Made by a program: the position numbers and the translations under genes. A DNA stretch of 64,000 nucleotides from Oscillospiraceae bacterium (lineage in GTDB: Bacteria; Bacillota; Clostridia; Oscillospirales; Oscillospiraceae). The notes under the pieces were generated by a model. That model did not search any database. It saw only the letters and a list, made by a program, of their open reading frames with translations, and was not told the DNA's origin. Shown in pieces: positions 39,739 to 48,105 of this stretch. The first letter of the stretch is position 1. Each line of letters opens with the position of its first letter. The DNA lies in NCBI GenBank assembly GCA_910575505.1, contig CAJTFK010000006.1:1-64000 (forward strand), written 5' to 3'.

Positions 39739-41100
39739 ATGACCCTAGATAACCGGCTGACCGCCTTTGTGGCGCTGGCGCTGCTGACAGCGCTTGTGGT
39801 CAGCTTTTTGATGACGCCGGTGGTGAAGACCTTTGCCTATAAGGTGGGGGCGGTGGACGTGCCCAAGGACGCCCGCCGGATGCACAAGGTGCCCATTCCC
39901 CGGCTGGGCGGGCTGGCCATTTTCATCGGTTTTATGGTGAGTATCCTGCTGCTGGTGAATATTCGGGGCAACAGCCAGATGCAGAGCATCCTGCTGGGCT
40001 CCGTAATCATTGTGGTGCTGGGTGTGGTGGACGATATTATGGCGCTGCCCGCCATGCTGAAATTTGTGGTGCAGATCGTGGCGGCGCTGATCCCTGCCAT
40101 GAGCGGCGTGGTGATCCAGGCCTTTTCCAACCCCAATATCTTTTCCGGCAATCTCTATTGGGTGCTGGGCCCTCTGTCCATTCCCTTTACGGTTCTCTGG
40201 ATTGTGGCCATCACCAATTCGGTGAACCTGATCGACGGCCTGGACGGTCTGGCCAACGGCGTGTCCGCCATTTCAGCCACCACCATGCTGGTGATTGCCC
40301 TGCTGGCCTCCGAGGCACAGGTGGCCATAGTCATGGCAGCACTGGTGGGGGCCTGCGTGGGCTTCATGCCCTACAACCTCAACCCTGCCAAAATGTTCAT
40401 GGGGGATACCGGAGCCACCTTCCTGGGCTATATTCTGGCCACCATGTCCATTCAGGGGCTGTTCAAGTTCTACGCGGTGATTTCCTTCGCTGTGCCCTTC
40501 CTGATTCTGGGACTGCCCATCTTTGACACAACATTTGCCTTTATCCGGCGCATCGCCCACGGCCAGAGCCCCATGCACGCCGACCGGGGCCACATCCATC
40601 ACCGCCTCATCGACATGGGCCTGAACCAGAAGCAGGCGGTGGCTACGCTGTATGTGATTTCCGCCATTCTGGGTCTCTCCGCCGTGGTGCTGACCACCGG
40701 AGGCGAACAGAAGGCCATGGTGTTTTTCGCGGCACTGTGCATCGTGGCGGCGGTGGCCGCCCGGGTGGTGTTCCCCAGGGAGGTCCGGGCGGAGCTTCAG
40801 GAGGAGCTGGAGGAGCTGCGGGACCACGGACGCCATGAGGAGCACGGAACCGGCCCGGCGGAGGCCATGGAAAAAAAGACGGAGCAGCAGACCCCGCAGA
40901 AACAGGGCGCAAAGAAACAGCAGGGCGCAAAAAATCAGCAGGGCGCAAAGAAACAGCAGGGCGCAAAGAAACAGCAGGGCGCAAAAAATCAGCAGGGCGC
41001 AAAGAAACAGCAGGGCGCAAAGAAACAGCAGGGCGCAAAGAAACAGCAGAGCACAAAGAGAAAAAAGCGGCGGAAGAAGTCTGGAAAGGACAAGCTATGA
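39739..41100 (+). CDS. tagO: Undecaprenyl-phosphate GlcNAc-1-phosphate transferase (TagO/WecA) with a repeated basic tail
   Basis: The enzyme (about residues 1-350) has around ten membrane helices and the motifs GVVDDIMALPAMLKF, NLIDGLDGLANGVSA, MGDTGATFLGY and HADRGHIHHRLID. It starts teichoic-acid-type or other undecaprenyl-linked glycan synthesis. The last 60 residues are an unusual low-complexity Lys/Gln tail made of eight 18-bp repeats and then KKRRKKSGKDKL. Its stop overlaps the start of the epimerase gene. Confidence 0.92.
   Translation: MTLDNRLTAFVALALLTALVVSFLMTPVVKTFAYKVGAVDVPKDARRMHKVPIPRLGGLAIFIGFMVSILLLVNIRGNSQMQSILLGSVIIVVLGVVDDIMALPAMLKFVVQIVAALIPAMSGVVIQAFSNPNIFSGNLYWVLGPLSIPFTVLWIVAITNSVNLIDGLDGLANGVSAISATTMLVIALLASEAQVAIVMAALVGACVGFMPYNLNPAKMFMGDTGATFLGYILATMSIQGLFKFYAVISFAVPFLILGLPIFDTTFAFIRRIAHGQSPMHADRGHIHHRLIDMGLNQKQAVATLYVISAILGLSAVVLTTGGEQKAMVFFAALCIVAAVAARVVFPREVRAELQEELEELRDHGRHEEHGTGPAEAMEKKTEQQTPQKQGAKKQQGAKNQQGAKKQQGAKKQQGAKNQQGAKKQQGAKKQQGAKKQQSTKRKKRRKKSGKDKL
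40903..41046 (+). repeat. Eight tandem 18-bp units within tagO
   Basis: Each unit encodes QGAKKQ or QGAKNQ, in the order K,N,K,K,N,K,K,K, giving a 54-bp higher-order period. Units are near-identical in DNA sequence and multiples of three, so copy-number change keeps the frame. Confidence 0.9.
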
Positions 41101-42272
41101 AAAAGGAACAGCTGCGTATTATGAGCGTGTTCGGAACCCGGCCGGAGGCCATTAAAATGTGCCCTCTGGTGAAGGAGCTGGCCAGGCGGGAGGGGATAGA
41201 AAGCCTTTGCTGCGTCACCGCCCAGCACCGCCAGATGCTGGACAGCGTGCTGGAGGTCTTCCATGTTAAGCCGGACTGGGATCTGGACATCATGACCCCC
41301 CGGCAGAGCCTGTCCGCCATTACCAGCAGGTGTCTGCTGGGAATGGACGAGGCCATCGACGCGCTGAAACCGGACATGATTCTGGTCCACGGCGATACCT
41401 CCACCACCTTCGCCGGGGCCCTGTCCGCCTACTACCATCAGATCCCCGTGGGCCATGTGGAGGCCGGACTGCGGACCTATCACAAATACGCCCCGTTCCC
41501 CGAGGAGATGAACCGGGTGCTGGTCAGCGGCATTGCGGACATGTATTTCTGCCCCACGGTGGGAAACCGGGAAAACCTTGTGCGGGAAGGGCATCAGCGG
41601 AACCTGTTCGTTACCGGCAATACGGTGATCGACGCGCTGAAAACCACAGTTCGGGAAGGCTATCGTTTTTCGACGGAAGAGCTCAACCAGATTCCCTATG
41701 ACACAAAAAAGGTAGTGCTGGTTACCTGCCACCGCCGGGAGAACTACGGCGAGCCCATGAAGAATATCATGTTGGCCCTGCGGCAGCTTGCCGAGGAGCA
41801 CACGGATATAGAGCTGGTCTATCCTGTCCATCTGAGCCCGGTGGTGCGGGAGGCGGTGGATCTGTATCTGCGGGGCGCGCCCCGGGTCCACCTGACCGAT
41901 CCGCTGCCGGCCGATGAAATGCACAATCTCATGTCCCGCTGCTATATGGTTCTGACGGATTCCGGCGGGCTTCAGGAGGAGGCCCCGGCCCTGGGCAAGC
42001 CGGTGCTGGTGCTCCGCCGGGAGACGGAACGGCCCGAGGCCGTGACTGCCGGCACGGTGAAGCTGGCCGGCGTGGTACAGGATGACATCGTTACCATGGG
42101 GAAGCGGCTGATCGTGGACCGGAGAGCCTATGAGGAAATGGCCCATGCCGTGAACCCCTACGGCGACGGCCAGGCCTGCCGCCGCATTGCCGATGCAATT
42201 GAATGGCGCTATGGCCTGCGTTCTGAGCCTCCTGCCGATTTTCAGACGGAGCCGCCCGGACAGAAGCGGTAG
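41097..42272 (+). CDS. mnaA: UDP-N-acetylglucosamine 2-epimerase (non-hydrolysing)
   Basis: The 391-aa protein has MSVFGTRPEAIKMCPLVKEL, LVHGDTSTTFAGALSAYY, GHVEAGLRTY, and DSGGLQEEAPALGKPVLVLR. It makes UDP-ManNAc from UDP-GlcNAc, matching a tagO-type wall glycan pathway. ATGA overlap with tagO indicates coupling. Confidence 0.95.
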   Translation: MKKEQLRIMSVFGTRPEAIKMCPLVKELARREGIESLCCVTAQHRQMLDSVLEVFHVKPDWDLDIMTPRQSLSAITSRCLLGMDEAIDALKPDMILVHGDTSTTFAGALSAYYHQIPVGHVEAGLRTYHKYAPFPEEMNRVLVSGIADMYFCPTVGNRENLVREGHQRNLFVTGNTVIDALKTTVREGYRFSTEELNQIPYDTKKVVLVTCHRRENYGEPMKNIMLALRQLAEEHTDIELVYPVHLSPVVREAVDLYLRGAPRVHLTDPLPADEMHNLMSRCYMVLTDSGGLQEEAPALGKPVLVLRRETERPEAVTAGTVKLAGVVQDDIVTMGKRLIVDRRAYEEMAHAVNPYGDGQACRRIADAIEWRYGLRSEPPADFQTEPPGQKR

Positions 42273-42306
42273 GCTGTTCCCGGCGGCTGCCGGCAAGGAG
42301 GTCAGT

Positions 42307-43050
42307 GTGTACAAACGAAACCTGAACTGGATTACATGGGGCTTTGTGGCGCTGGCCGTGGTCATCGTGGCGCTGATGCTGAGCCGGAGTCTTCACCGGA
42401 GCGCCCACATCACCCTGCCGGAGCCGGGAAGCGGGCCGGATGTCTCCGAAAACAGCGCCGGGGCTTCGGACGGACTGCTGACCCTGGTAGAGATTACGCC
42501 GGAGACCGTACAACTGGCCATTGCCAGCCTGGAGCGGCCGGAGCGCTACAGCCGGACGGTGACGGTGGAGCAGTTCTGGAAGGGCGGCAGCGGCCGCTAT
42601 GACACCACCGTGACCGTCAGCGGGGCCTGGAGCCGGACGGACAGGGCCATGCCCGACGGACAGGTCCGGCACAGCCTCACCAACGGACAGGAGACGTATA
42701 TCTGGTACAACCAGGAAGAGGCGGTCTATGCCGCCCCTGCCGGGGGCATTTCTGCCGACGACGAGCAGTCCATTCCCACCTATGAGGACATTCTGGACCT
42801 GCCGCCGGAGAGTATTACCGAGGCGGATTACCGGCTGCTTTTGAATGTGAGCTGTATTTATGTGGAGACGGCGGAGGACCCGGCGGGGTACGCCCTGCGG
42901 TACTGGGTCAGCGTAGACAGCGGGCTGCTGGTGGCGGCGGAAAAGCTGCTGAACGGCGAAACGGTGTACCGCATGGGGGCCCCTGACGGAGAGCAGGCAG
43001 ACCTGCCGGCGCTGACCCTGCCGGACGGCAGTCCTCTGCCGGAGGACTGA
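42307..43050 (+). CDS. Membrane-anchored extracytoplasmic protein, 247 aa
   Basis: GTG 42307 has AAGGAGG 5 nt upstream. One N-terminal membrane segment (ITWGFVALAVVIVALML) is followed by a beta-rich domain with W and Y repeats (GSGRYDTTVTVSGAWSRTD) that recalls lipoprotein-sorting LolA-type folds. No family is firmly recognised. It ends the trpS-tagO-mnaA operon, so a role at the envelope is plausible. Confidence 0.6.
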   Translation: MYKRNLNWITWGFVALAVVIVALMLSRSLHRSAHITLPEPGSGPDVSENSAGASDGLLTLVEITPETVQLAIASLERPERYSRTVTVEQFWKGGSGRYDTTVTVSGAWSRTDRAMPDGQVRHSLTNGQETYIWYNQEEAVYAAPAGGISADDEQSIPTYEDILDLPPESITEADYRLLLNVSCIYVETAEDPAGYALRYWVSVDSGLLVAAEKLLNGETVYRMGAPDGEQADLPALTLPDGSPLPED

Positions 43051-43215
43051 GGGGGACGCGGCCTTTTTCGTCCGGAGCGGGAGCGAAGCCGCGAAATGAA
43101 ACAAAAAATTAAAAAAGTCTCAATTTGACTTTATGCTCCTGTTGGAAAGACAAGCAGATTATGATAAACATAGAGAATTCCGGCTGTAAGAAAATCTGTT
43201 CGGCGCGATTTGGAA

Positions 43216-43383
43216 ATGCTGGAAGGATTGGATATCAAAGATTCAATGCAACGTTCTAAGCTGATAGTGACCAAACCGGAGACATCAGGGGTACTGTCCA
43301 GGAACTGCTTTGGAGACGTTGAAGCTGCGGTTTGTCCCCATTGCGGGTCTATGGAAACCTATCTATCTGTCACATTTGGATAA
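43216..43383 (+). CDS. Possible zinc-ribbon fragment, 55 aa
   Basis: The frame reads MLEGLDIKDSMQRSKLIV, then RNCFGDVEAAVCPHCGSMET. The CPHCG knuckle and the following residues resemble small zinc-ribbon proteins, but a second cysteine pair is missing and no ribosome site precedes the ATG. The frame is open to about 43170. It may be a truncated gene. The rest of the gap 43051-43516 holds the terminator at 43472. Confidence 0.3.
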   Translation: MLEGLDIKDSMQRSKLIVTKPETSGVLSRNCFGDVEAAVCPHCGSMETYLSVTFG

Positions 43384-43471
43384 AATTCACCGGTATAAGC
43401 AAAAAAGATGGATCCATCAAGATTTCTATCCCTGTCACCGGAAACACAAAAGCGAATTGGGAAAAACAAAA

Positions 43472-43506
43472 AAACCGCCTGTCGAAGAGACCGGCGGTTT
43501 CTTTTT
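43472..43506. terminator. Bidirectional intrinsic terminator
   Basis: AAACCGCCTGTC pairs with GACCGGCGGTTT (43472-43483/43489-43500) around GAAGA, with T runs on both sides. It serves the minus-strand gene ending at 43517 and any transcript from the left. Confidence 0.75.
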
Positions 43507-43516
43507 GACGGACTTG

Positions 43517-43927
43517 CTATAAAATCAGCAGCAGTCCCAGGGCCACCAGAAGCTCCTCATCCGCGTCCTCGCGGAACAGGAAAAACAGCAGCACCAGAAG
43601 AAGCAGGTCCCCGGTGTCCACATGGTCCAGATGGAGCTGGTTCAGGATATGCTGGAGAAAGCCGGTCAGGCCGTCGGGGGTCCGGCCGTTTGTTTTTTTG
43701 CCCGGCCCGCCGAAGGACGGCCCACCGCCGGGGCCCCCTGACGAGGCGGAGTCATGATGCGGAGAGGGGCCGCCGTTTTCTCCGGAGGCGGAGCCGCCGG
43801 GAGACGGACCGGGAGGCGGGTCCGGAGGCGGAGGCCCGCCGGGACCCGGAGGGGGCGCGGACCGGGGCTCTTCCTCCGGAAGGCGGGTGTAGCTGCCGTT
43901 GTCGTTTCGGATATAACGGTTATACAT
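43517..43927 (-). CDS. Pro/Gly-rich protein with C-terminal hydrophobic segment, 136 aa
   Basis: The start (ATG with GGAGGG upstream) begins MYNRYIRNDNGSYTRLPEEE. Residues 20-80 are a Pro/Gly/Ser-rich linker. The C-terminus is LLLLVLLFFLF, an acidic REDADEELL stretch, then VALGLLLIL. I recall similar small proteins in clostridia, some near sporulation genes, but no function is known. It is 3 nt downstream of the next gene, in one operon. Confidence 0.6.
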   Translation of the reverse strand: MYNRYIRNDNGSYTRLPEEEPRSAPPPGPGGPPPPDPPPGPSPGGSASGENGGPSPHHDSASSGGPGGGPSFGGPGKKTNGRTPDGLTGFLQHILNQLHLDHVDTGDLLLLVLLFFLFREDADEELLVALGLLLIL

Positions 43928-43930
43928 CCC

Positions 43931-44329
43931 TCAGCCCTCCCATCCAGACAGAAATTTCTTGCCCAGGTGGAACAGCCGCGCCAATTGAAGTGCCCGCTCG
44001 ATTTTCTCCTGCCGGTCGCTTTTCAGATAGGGCCGCAGGGCGTAAAGCAGATTGCGGGCATTGGAGTCCCGCTGGCCGCCCAGCTCCTGAATCAGCGGGA
44101 GGAGCCTAGAGAGGAGTTTGGGGTCCATTCCGCCGCCGGTCAGGGAGGAAAGCAGGTCGGCGCCCCCAAAGGGCGGAGGCGCCGGAGAGGGGGGCGGCGG
44201 GGCCGCCTGGGGAGCGGGTCCCTCCGCGGGTCCCGGTCCGCCGCCCAGAGACTGAGCCAGCTGCATGATCTGTGACATGGCGTCCGGATTGGACAGGATG
44301 CTGTTCAGTTTTTCGTCAAATTCCGCCAT
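43931..44329 (-). CDS. Conserved small protein with Pro/Ala linker, 132 aa
   Basis: Residues 1-27 (FDEKLNSILSNPDAMSQIMQ) and 60-130 (DLLSSLTGGGMDPKLLSRLL, LLYALRPYLKSDRQEKI) are helical, with a Pro/Ala linker between. Its first helix resembles the 85-aa gene at 44552, and both are likely paralogues. No function is established. The ribosome site is AAGGAGGGC. Confidence 0.6.
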   Translation of the reverse strand: MAEFDEKLNSILSNPDAMSQIMQLAQSLGGGPGPAEGPAPQAAPPPPSPAPPPFGGADLLSSLTGGGMDPKLLSRLLPLIQELGGQRDSNARNLLYALRPYLKSDRQEKIERALQLARLFHLGKKFLSGWEG

Positions 44330-44357
44330 GGGGCCCGCCCTCCTTGCCGCCTGTTCT

Positions 44358-44528
44358 TAGAACCTGTATTCACAACCGCTGAACGCTGTCTGAGCGGTTT
44401 TTTGCTGTTTATGCGCCATACCGTGCCGATTTCCCCTGTAATCCGTCAGGATTGCCGCGGAAAATCTCCTTGTCTGGCAGGAAACATCCCCGTCTATCCG
44501 GTACCCCCAGCTATGAATACAGGTTCTG
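44358..44528. repeat. MITE-like element, copy 2
   Basis: TTAGAACCTGTATTCA and TGAATACAGGTTCTGA form the terminal inverted repeats. The interior matches copy 1 at 29156 in several blocks (CACAACCGCTGAACGCTG, GATTTCCCCTGTAATCC). It has inserted between two related small genes. Confidence 0.65.
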
Positions 44529-44551
44529 ATGCTTCAGCCGGTTTGCGCTTT

Positions 44552-44809
44552 TTATTTCTGGACTGCCTTGTTGATGCGTTCCACCAGTTCCGCGCCGCCG
44601 GGGCTCTGCATAACCTGATTCATCATCTGCATGATGGCGCTGGTGTCGCCCTTGGCGGCGGACTGTACCGCCCGTTGTAAACCTGCGCCCCGGTCCCCCT
44701 GGGTGAGCATCTGCATGAGGGCCTGCCCGTCCCGGGACTGCATCAGGGATTTCAGCATGGCCGGGTTTTTCCTGAGCTGTTCGGCCATCCGGGCCGTCTT
44801 ATCATCCAT
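44552..44809 (-). CDS. Conserved small protein, 85 aa
   Basis: Starting MDDKTARMAEQLRKNPAML with AAAGGAGG upstream. The sequence is a repeated helix pattern rich in Met, Gln and Leu (LMQSRDGQALMQMLTQGD, SAIMQMMNQVMQSPGGAELV). Members of this type occur in Oscillospiraceae without known function. It is separated from its likely paralogue by the MITE-like element. Confidence 0.6.
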   Translation of the reverse strand: MDDKTARMAEQLRKNPAMLKSLMQSRDGQALMQMLTQGDRGAGLQRAVQSAAKGDTSAIMQMMNQVMQSPGGAELVERINKAVQK

Positions 44810-44862
44810 AAAATTGCCTCCTTTAAGCTCTTCATGGCAGTATATGAGGGAGGGGACAAAAA

Positions 44863-44888
44863 AGTTCCTGCGTATCCACGCAGGAACC
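44863..44888 (-). terminator. Intrinsic terminator after the 180-aa gene
   Basis: GTTCCTGCGT/ACGCAGGAAC with a 4-nt loop (44864-44887), followed on the minus strand by TTTTTTG. Confidence 0.8.
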
Positions 44889-44903
44889 GAAGGATTTTCT
44901 GTT

Positions 44904-45446
44904 TTAGTCCCAGACGCCGCAGGAGACCAGCAGCAACCAATTGTCCTTAACCGCCAGATATATATAATCCGCGCCATAGGAGCCGCCGATTTCCAGAACA
45001 TCCGCACGCTCTAAATGGCTGGAACAGGCTTCCCAGATATCCGGCGGGCTTCCGCCGCCGAAAAAGGTGGCTTCTCCGGTGAGATACTCCCAGTCTCTCG
45101 TTTGCATCCGAGGGTTCCGGACGATAGCGTATCCCTCATATATGCTCCGGCCCAAGGTCAGGCGCCGTGTGCGCTCCTCCCGGGAAATCTGCCAAAAGTC
45201 CGGGTCCCATTCCTCTGAAAAGGCCATGGCGGAAAGAATGGCCCGGACATAGGCCTCAGCGGTGTCCCGCTGGAGATAATCCGGAGGAAAGCGGTACAGG
45301 TCCAGAATGAGCCCTAAAGCATTGGGCCCGAAATGGGATTCATGCCATTCCTCGATTTCCGGCCACGGAAGGACTTCGGCGATGGCTGAAAAGGCTTCGT
45401 AGCTCACCGCCGCTTGTTTCAGCGCGTTTGCCAGATCCATGCTCAC
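44904..45446 (-). CDS. Hypothetical protein, 180 aa
   Basis: Begins with a GTG that overlaps the nth stop (GTGAGCATGG), or with the ATG at 45440. The product is acidic and aromatic (WPEIEEWHESHFGPNALGL, EEWDPDFWQIS). No family is recognised. It is the last gene of the nth operon. Confidence 0.6.
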   Translation of the reverse strand: MSMDLANALKQAAVSYEAFSAIAEVLPWPEIEEWHESHFGPNALGLILDLYRFPPDYLQRDTAEAYVRAILSAMAFSEEWDPDFWQISREERTRRLTLGRSIYEGYAIVRNPRMQTRDWEYLTGEATFFGGGSPPDIWEACSSHLERADVLEIGGSYGADYIYLAVKDNWLLLVSCGVWD

Positions 45447-46078
45447 ACCGTTCCGGCTTTGGAGCAGTCCTTCGTCAGGGGACAGTCCTCACATTTGGGG
45501 GAGCGGGCGGTACAGGTGTCCCGGCCAAAGAGGACCATCCGGTGGCAGAAATCCGAGGACTCCCTGGGGGGCAGGACCTGGCGCAGCTGCCGTTCCACCT
45601 GGATGGGGTCCTTGGACCCGTCGGTGAGGCCCAGACGCCCGGTGATGCGGATGCAGTGGGTGTCGCAGACATAGGCGGGCTGCTTGTACACGTCGCCCAG
45701 AATCAAATTGGCGGTCTTCCGGCCCACGCCGGGGAGACTGGTCAGCTCCTCCATGGTGCCGGGAACCTTGCCGCCAAAGTCCGACAAAAGCCGCTGGGCA
45801 CAGGCTACCAGGTCCCTGGCCTTGCCGTTGTAAAAGCCGCAGGAATGGATGTACTCGCCTACCTCCTTCGGGTCTGCCTCCGCGAAGCTCTCCAGCGTGG
45901 GGAAGCGGGCAAAGAGGGCGGGGGTGACCATGTTCACCCGGGCGTCGGTGCACTGGGCGGAGAGACGCACGGCGAACAGCAGCTCGTAGTCCTTTTCATA
46001 TTGCAGGGAGCAGAGGGCGTCGGGGTAGATGCCCTTCAGGGTTTCAATGATGCGCTTTACGGCGGCTTTCGATTTCAT
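45443..46078 (-). CDS. nth: Endonuclease III
   Basis: The 211-aa protein has the helix-hairpin-helix LPGVGRKTANLILGD with the catalytic Lys, then VCDTHCIRITGRLGL with the catalytic Asp, and the 4Fe-4S cluster loop CTARSPKCEDCPLTKDC. It removes oxidised pyrimidines and cuts at abasic sites. It is divergent from rarA, another genome-maintenance gene. Confidence 0.95.
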   Translation of the reverse strand: MKSKAAVKRIIETLKGIYPDALCSLQYEKDYELLFAVRLSAQCTDARVNMVTPALFARFPTLESFAEADPKEVGEYIHSCGFYNGKARDLVACAQRLLSDFGGKVPGTMEELTSLPGVGRKTANLILGDVYKQPAYVCDTHCIRITGRLGLTDGSKDPIQVERQLRQVLPPRESSDFCHRMVLFGRDTCTARSPKCEDCPLTKDCSKAGTV

Positions 46079-46209
46079 AGTGCCTCACCTCTTGTCGATC
46101 TTGGCAACAGCATACCACAAAATTTGACCTTTGGCGAGAGGAAAATCGGAAAAGACGCAGACGGGCAGCCTGTTTTAGAAAAATGCTGGCAAGTCTCAGA
46201 AAACTATGG

Positions 46210-46215
46210 TATAAT
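46210..46215 (+). promoter_or_regulatory. Extended -10 box for rarA
   Basis: TATAAT preceded by TGG (extended -10), with a weak -35 (TGGCAA) 17 bp upstream, about 44 bp before the ATG. Confidence 0.5.
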
Positions 46216-46258
46216 TCCTCTCGTACGTCATTTGAAGCATATGAAAGGAGGGACCGCC

Positions 46259-47527
46259 ATGCAGCGCCCTCTGGCGGATGAAATCCGCCCCGAAACTCTG
46301 GAGGAAGTGGTGGGCCAGCGGCACCTGCTGGCTCCCGGCGCGGTGCTCCGGCGCCTGATTGAGAAGGAGGCCGAGGCCAACATGGTCTTTTATGGCCCCT
46401 CCGGTACAGGCAAAACCACCATCGCCAACATCATTGCCCGGAAAACCCACAAAACCCTCTACCGGCTCAACGCCACCACGGCGTCCCTTCAGGATATCAA
46501 GGATATCATTGCCGACGTGGGGACACTGCTGGCTCCCGGCGGGGTGCTGCTGTACCTGGATGAAATTCAGTACTTCAATAAGAAGCAGCAGCAGAGCCTG
46601 CTGGAATTCATGGAGAACGGCAAGCTGACCCTGATTGCCTCCACCACGGAAAACCCCTATTTTTACGTCTACAGCGCCCTGCTCTCCCGCAGCACGGTCT
46701 TCGAGTTCAAGGCCGTGCCCCCGGCGGAGGCGGAGCCCGCCGTCCTCCGGGCCCTGGAGATTCAGCGGGAGCGCGCGCCGCTGCCCCTGGACTGGGAGGA
46801 GGGCCTGCCGCTGCAGATTGCCACCGCCTGCGGCGGCGACGTGCGGAAGGCGGTCAACGCCGTGGAGCTTCTCTGCGGCGCGGCCCAGCCCCGGGACGGG
46901 ACACTGTACCTGACAAGGGAAGACGCTTCCCAGCTGGCTCAGCGCAGCGCCATGCGCTATGACAAGGGAGGCGACGCCATGTATGACATCGCCTCCGCCC
47001 TGATGAAATCCCTCCGGGGCAGCGACCCCGACGCCGCCCTCCACTATCTGGCCCGCCTCCTGGAGGCGGGGGACCTGGTGACCCCCTGCCGCCGCCTGCT
47101 GTGCTCCGCCAGCGAGGACGTGGGCATGGCGTATCCCCAGGCCGTCGCCATTGTAAAGGCCTGCGTGGACACCGCCATGCAGCTGGGTCTGCCCGAAGCC
47201 CAGCTGCCTCTGGCCCAGGCGGCCATCCTGCTGGCCACTGCGCCCAAGTCCAACAGTGTGGTGGAGGGCATCGGGCAGGCCCGGGCGGACGTCCGGGCGG
47301 GCCGCACCGGGGACGTGCCCCGTCAGCTCCAGAACGTCCACGCCGACACCACCGGCTTCGACCATCAGCAGCACTACCTGTATCCCCATAATTTCCCCGG
47401 CCATTGGGTGGACCAGCAGTATCTGCCCGACGCACTGAAGGGCGTGAAGTATTACCAGTGGGGGGAGAACAAGACGGAGCAGGCGGCGAAAGCCTATTGG
47501 GAGAAGCTCAAGGGCAGGGACCTGTGA
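46259..47527 (+). CDS. rarA: Replication-associated recombination protein A (RarA/MgsA)
   Basis: ATG 46259 follows AAAGGAGGGA. The 422-aa AAA+ protein begins PLADEIRPETLEEVVGQRHL and has Walker A GPSGTGKTTIANI, Walker B LLYLDEIQYFN, sensor STTENPYFYVYSALLSR and the C-terminal LLCSASEDVGMAYPQAV domain. It acts at stalled replication forks. Frames extending to 45428 run antisense to nth and are not used. Confidence 0.95.
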   Translation: MQRPLADEIRPETLEEVVGQRHLLAPGAVLRRLIEKEAEANMVFYGPSGTGKTTIANIIARKTHKTLYRLNATTASLQDIKDIIADVGTLLAPGGVLLYLDEIQYFNKKQQQSLLEFMENGKLTLIASTTENPYFYVYSALLSRSTVFEFKAVPPAEAEPAVLRALEIQRERAPLPLDWEEGLPLQIATACGGDVRKAVNAVELLCGAAQPRDGTLYLTREDASQLAQRSAMRYDKGGDAMYDIASALMKSLRGSDPDAALHYLARLLEAGDLVTPCRRLLCSASEDVGMAYPQAVAIVKACVDTAMQLGLPEAQLPLAQAAILLATAPKSNSVVEGIGQARADVRAGRTGDVPRQLQNVHADTTGFDHQQHYLYPHNFPGHWVDQQYLPDALKGVKYYQWGENKTEQAAKAYWEKLKGRDL

Positions 47528-47538
47528 GGGGAGAACGT

Positions 47539-48099
47539 ATGTACTGGATTGGAAACTGGTCAGGGACGCGGGAGAAGGTCTACACCGACGCCGCGGACTA
47601 CGGCCTCCTCTGCAAACGGCAGGACCTGGAGGCCGTGGTGAAGGGGCTGGACAGGTATCTGAAAAAGACCAAAGTCCGGGGCGCGGGCCTGTGCAGGCGC
47701 TTCGGTGTTGGCTATGGCGTGGGAAGCGCCGGGGCGGTGGTCCGCTGCTGGACGGAGTGGATGATGGATGCCGGAGCCTCCAAAGCGCCTTTGTCCATGG
47801 AACAGGGCTTTGTCTGGCACTTCGAGCTGGTTCCCAACCGGCAGTTCCAGGTCAGTGAGGCGGGAGAGACCCGGGAGGCCTGGCGTTTTTCGGACCGAAA
47901 AGAGATTGCCTATATCGCAACGCTGCTGAAGCACCGCTGGTATTACCTCCGGGATGGCCGGACCGTTGATTCGGACAGTGTAGAGGACCGGGAAAAGCGG
48001 GAGGCGTTTTTTCAGGGCCTGCTGGACAGCGCGGGCGTTCCCATGGAGCCCCTCTATGCCTATGGCCCGGAGGAGGAAACCGGCAGAATCTTTTGCTGA
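47539..48099 (+). CDS. Hypothetical protein, 186 aa
   Basis: Starts MYWIGNWSGTREKVYTDA, 11 nt after rarA with GAGGGGAG upstream. Soluble, with many aromatic residues and a helical middle. No family is recognised. It converges with the S1-domain gene. Confidence 0.6.
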   Translation: MYWIGNWSGTREKVYTDAADYGLLCKRQDLEAVVKGLDRYLKKTKVRGAGLCRRFGVGYGVGSAGAVVRCWTEWMMDAGASKAPLSMEQGFVWHFELVPNRQFQVSEAGETREAWRFSDRKEIAYIATLLKHRWYYLRDGRTVDSDSVEDREKREAFFQGLLDSAGVPMEPLYAYGPEEETGRIFC

Positions 48100-48105
48100 G
48101 TCTGT

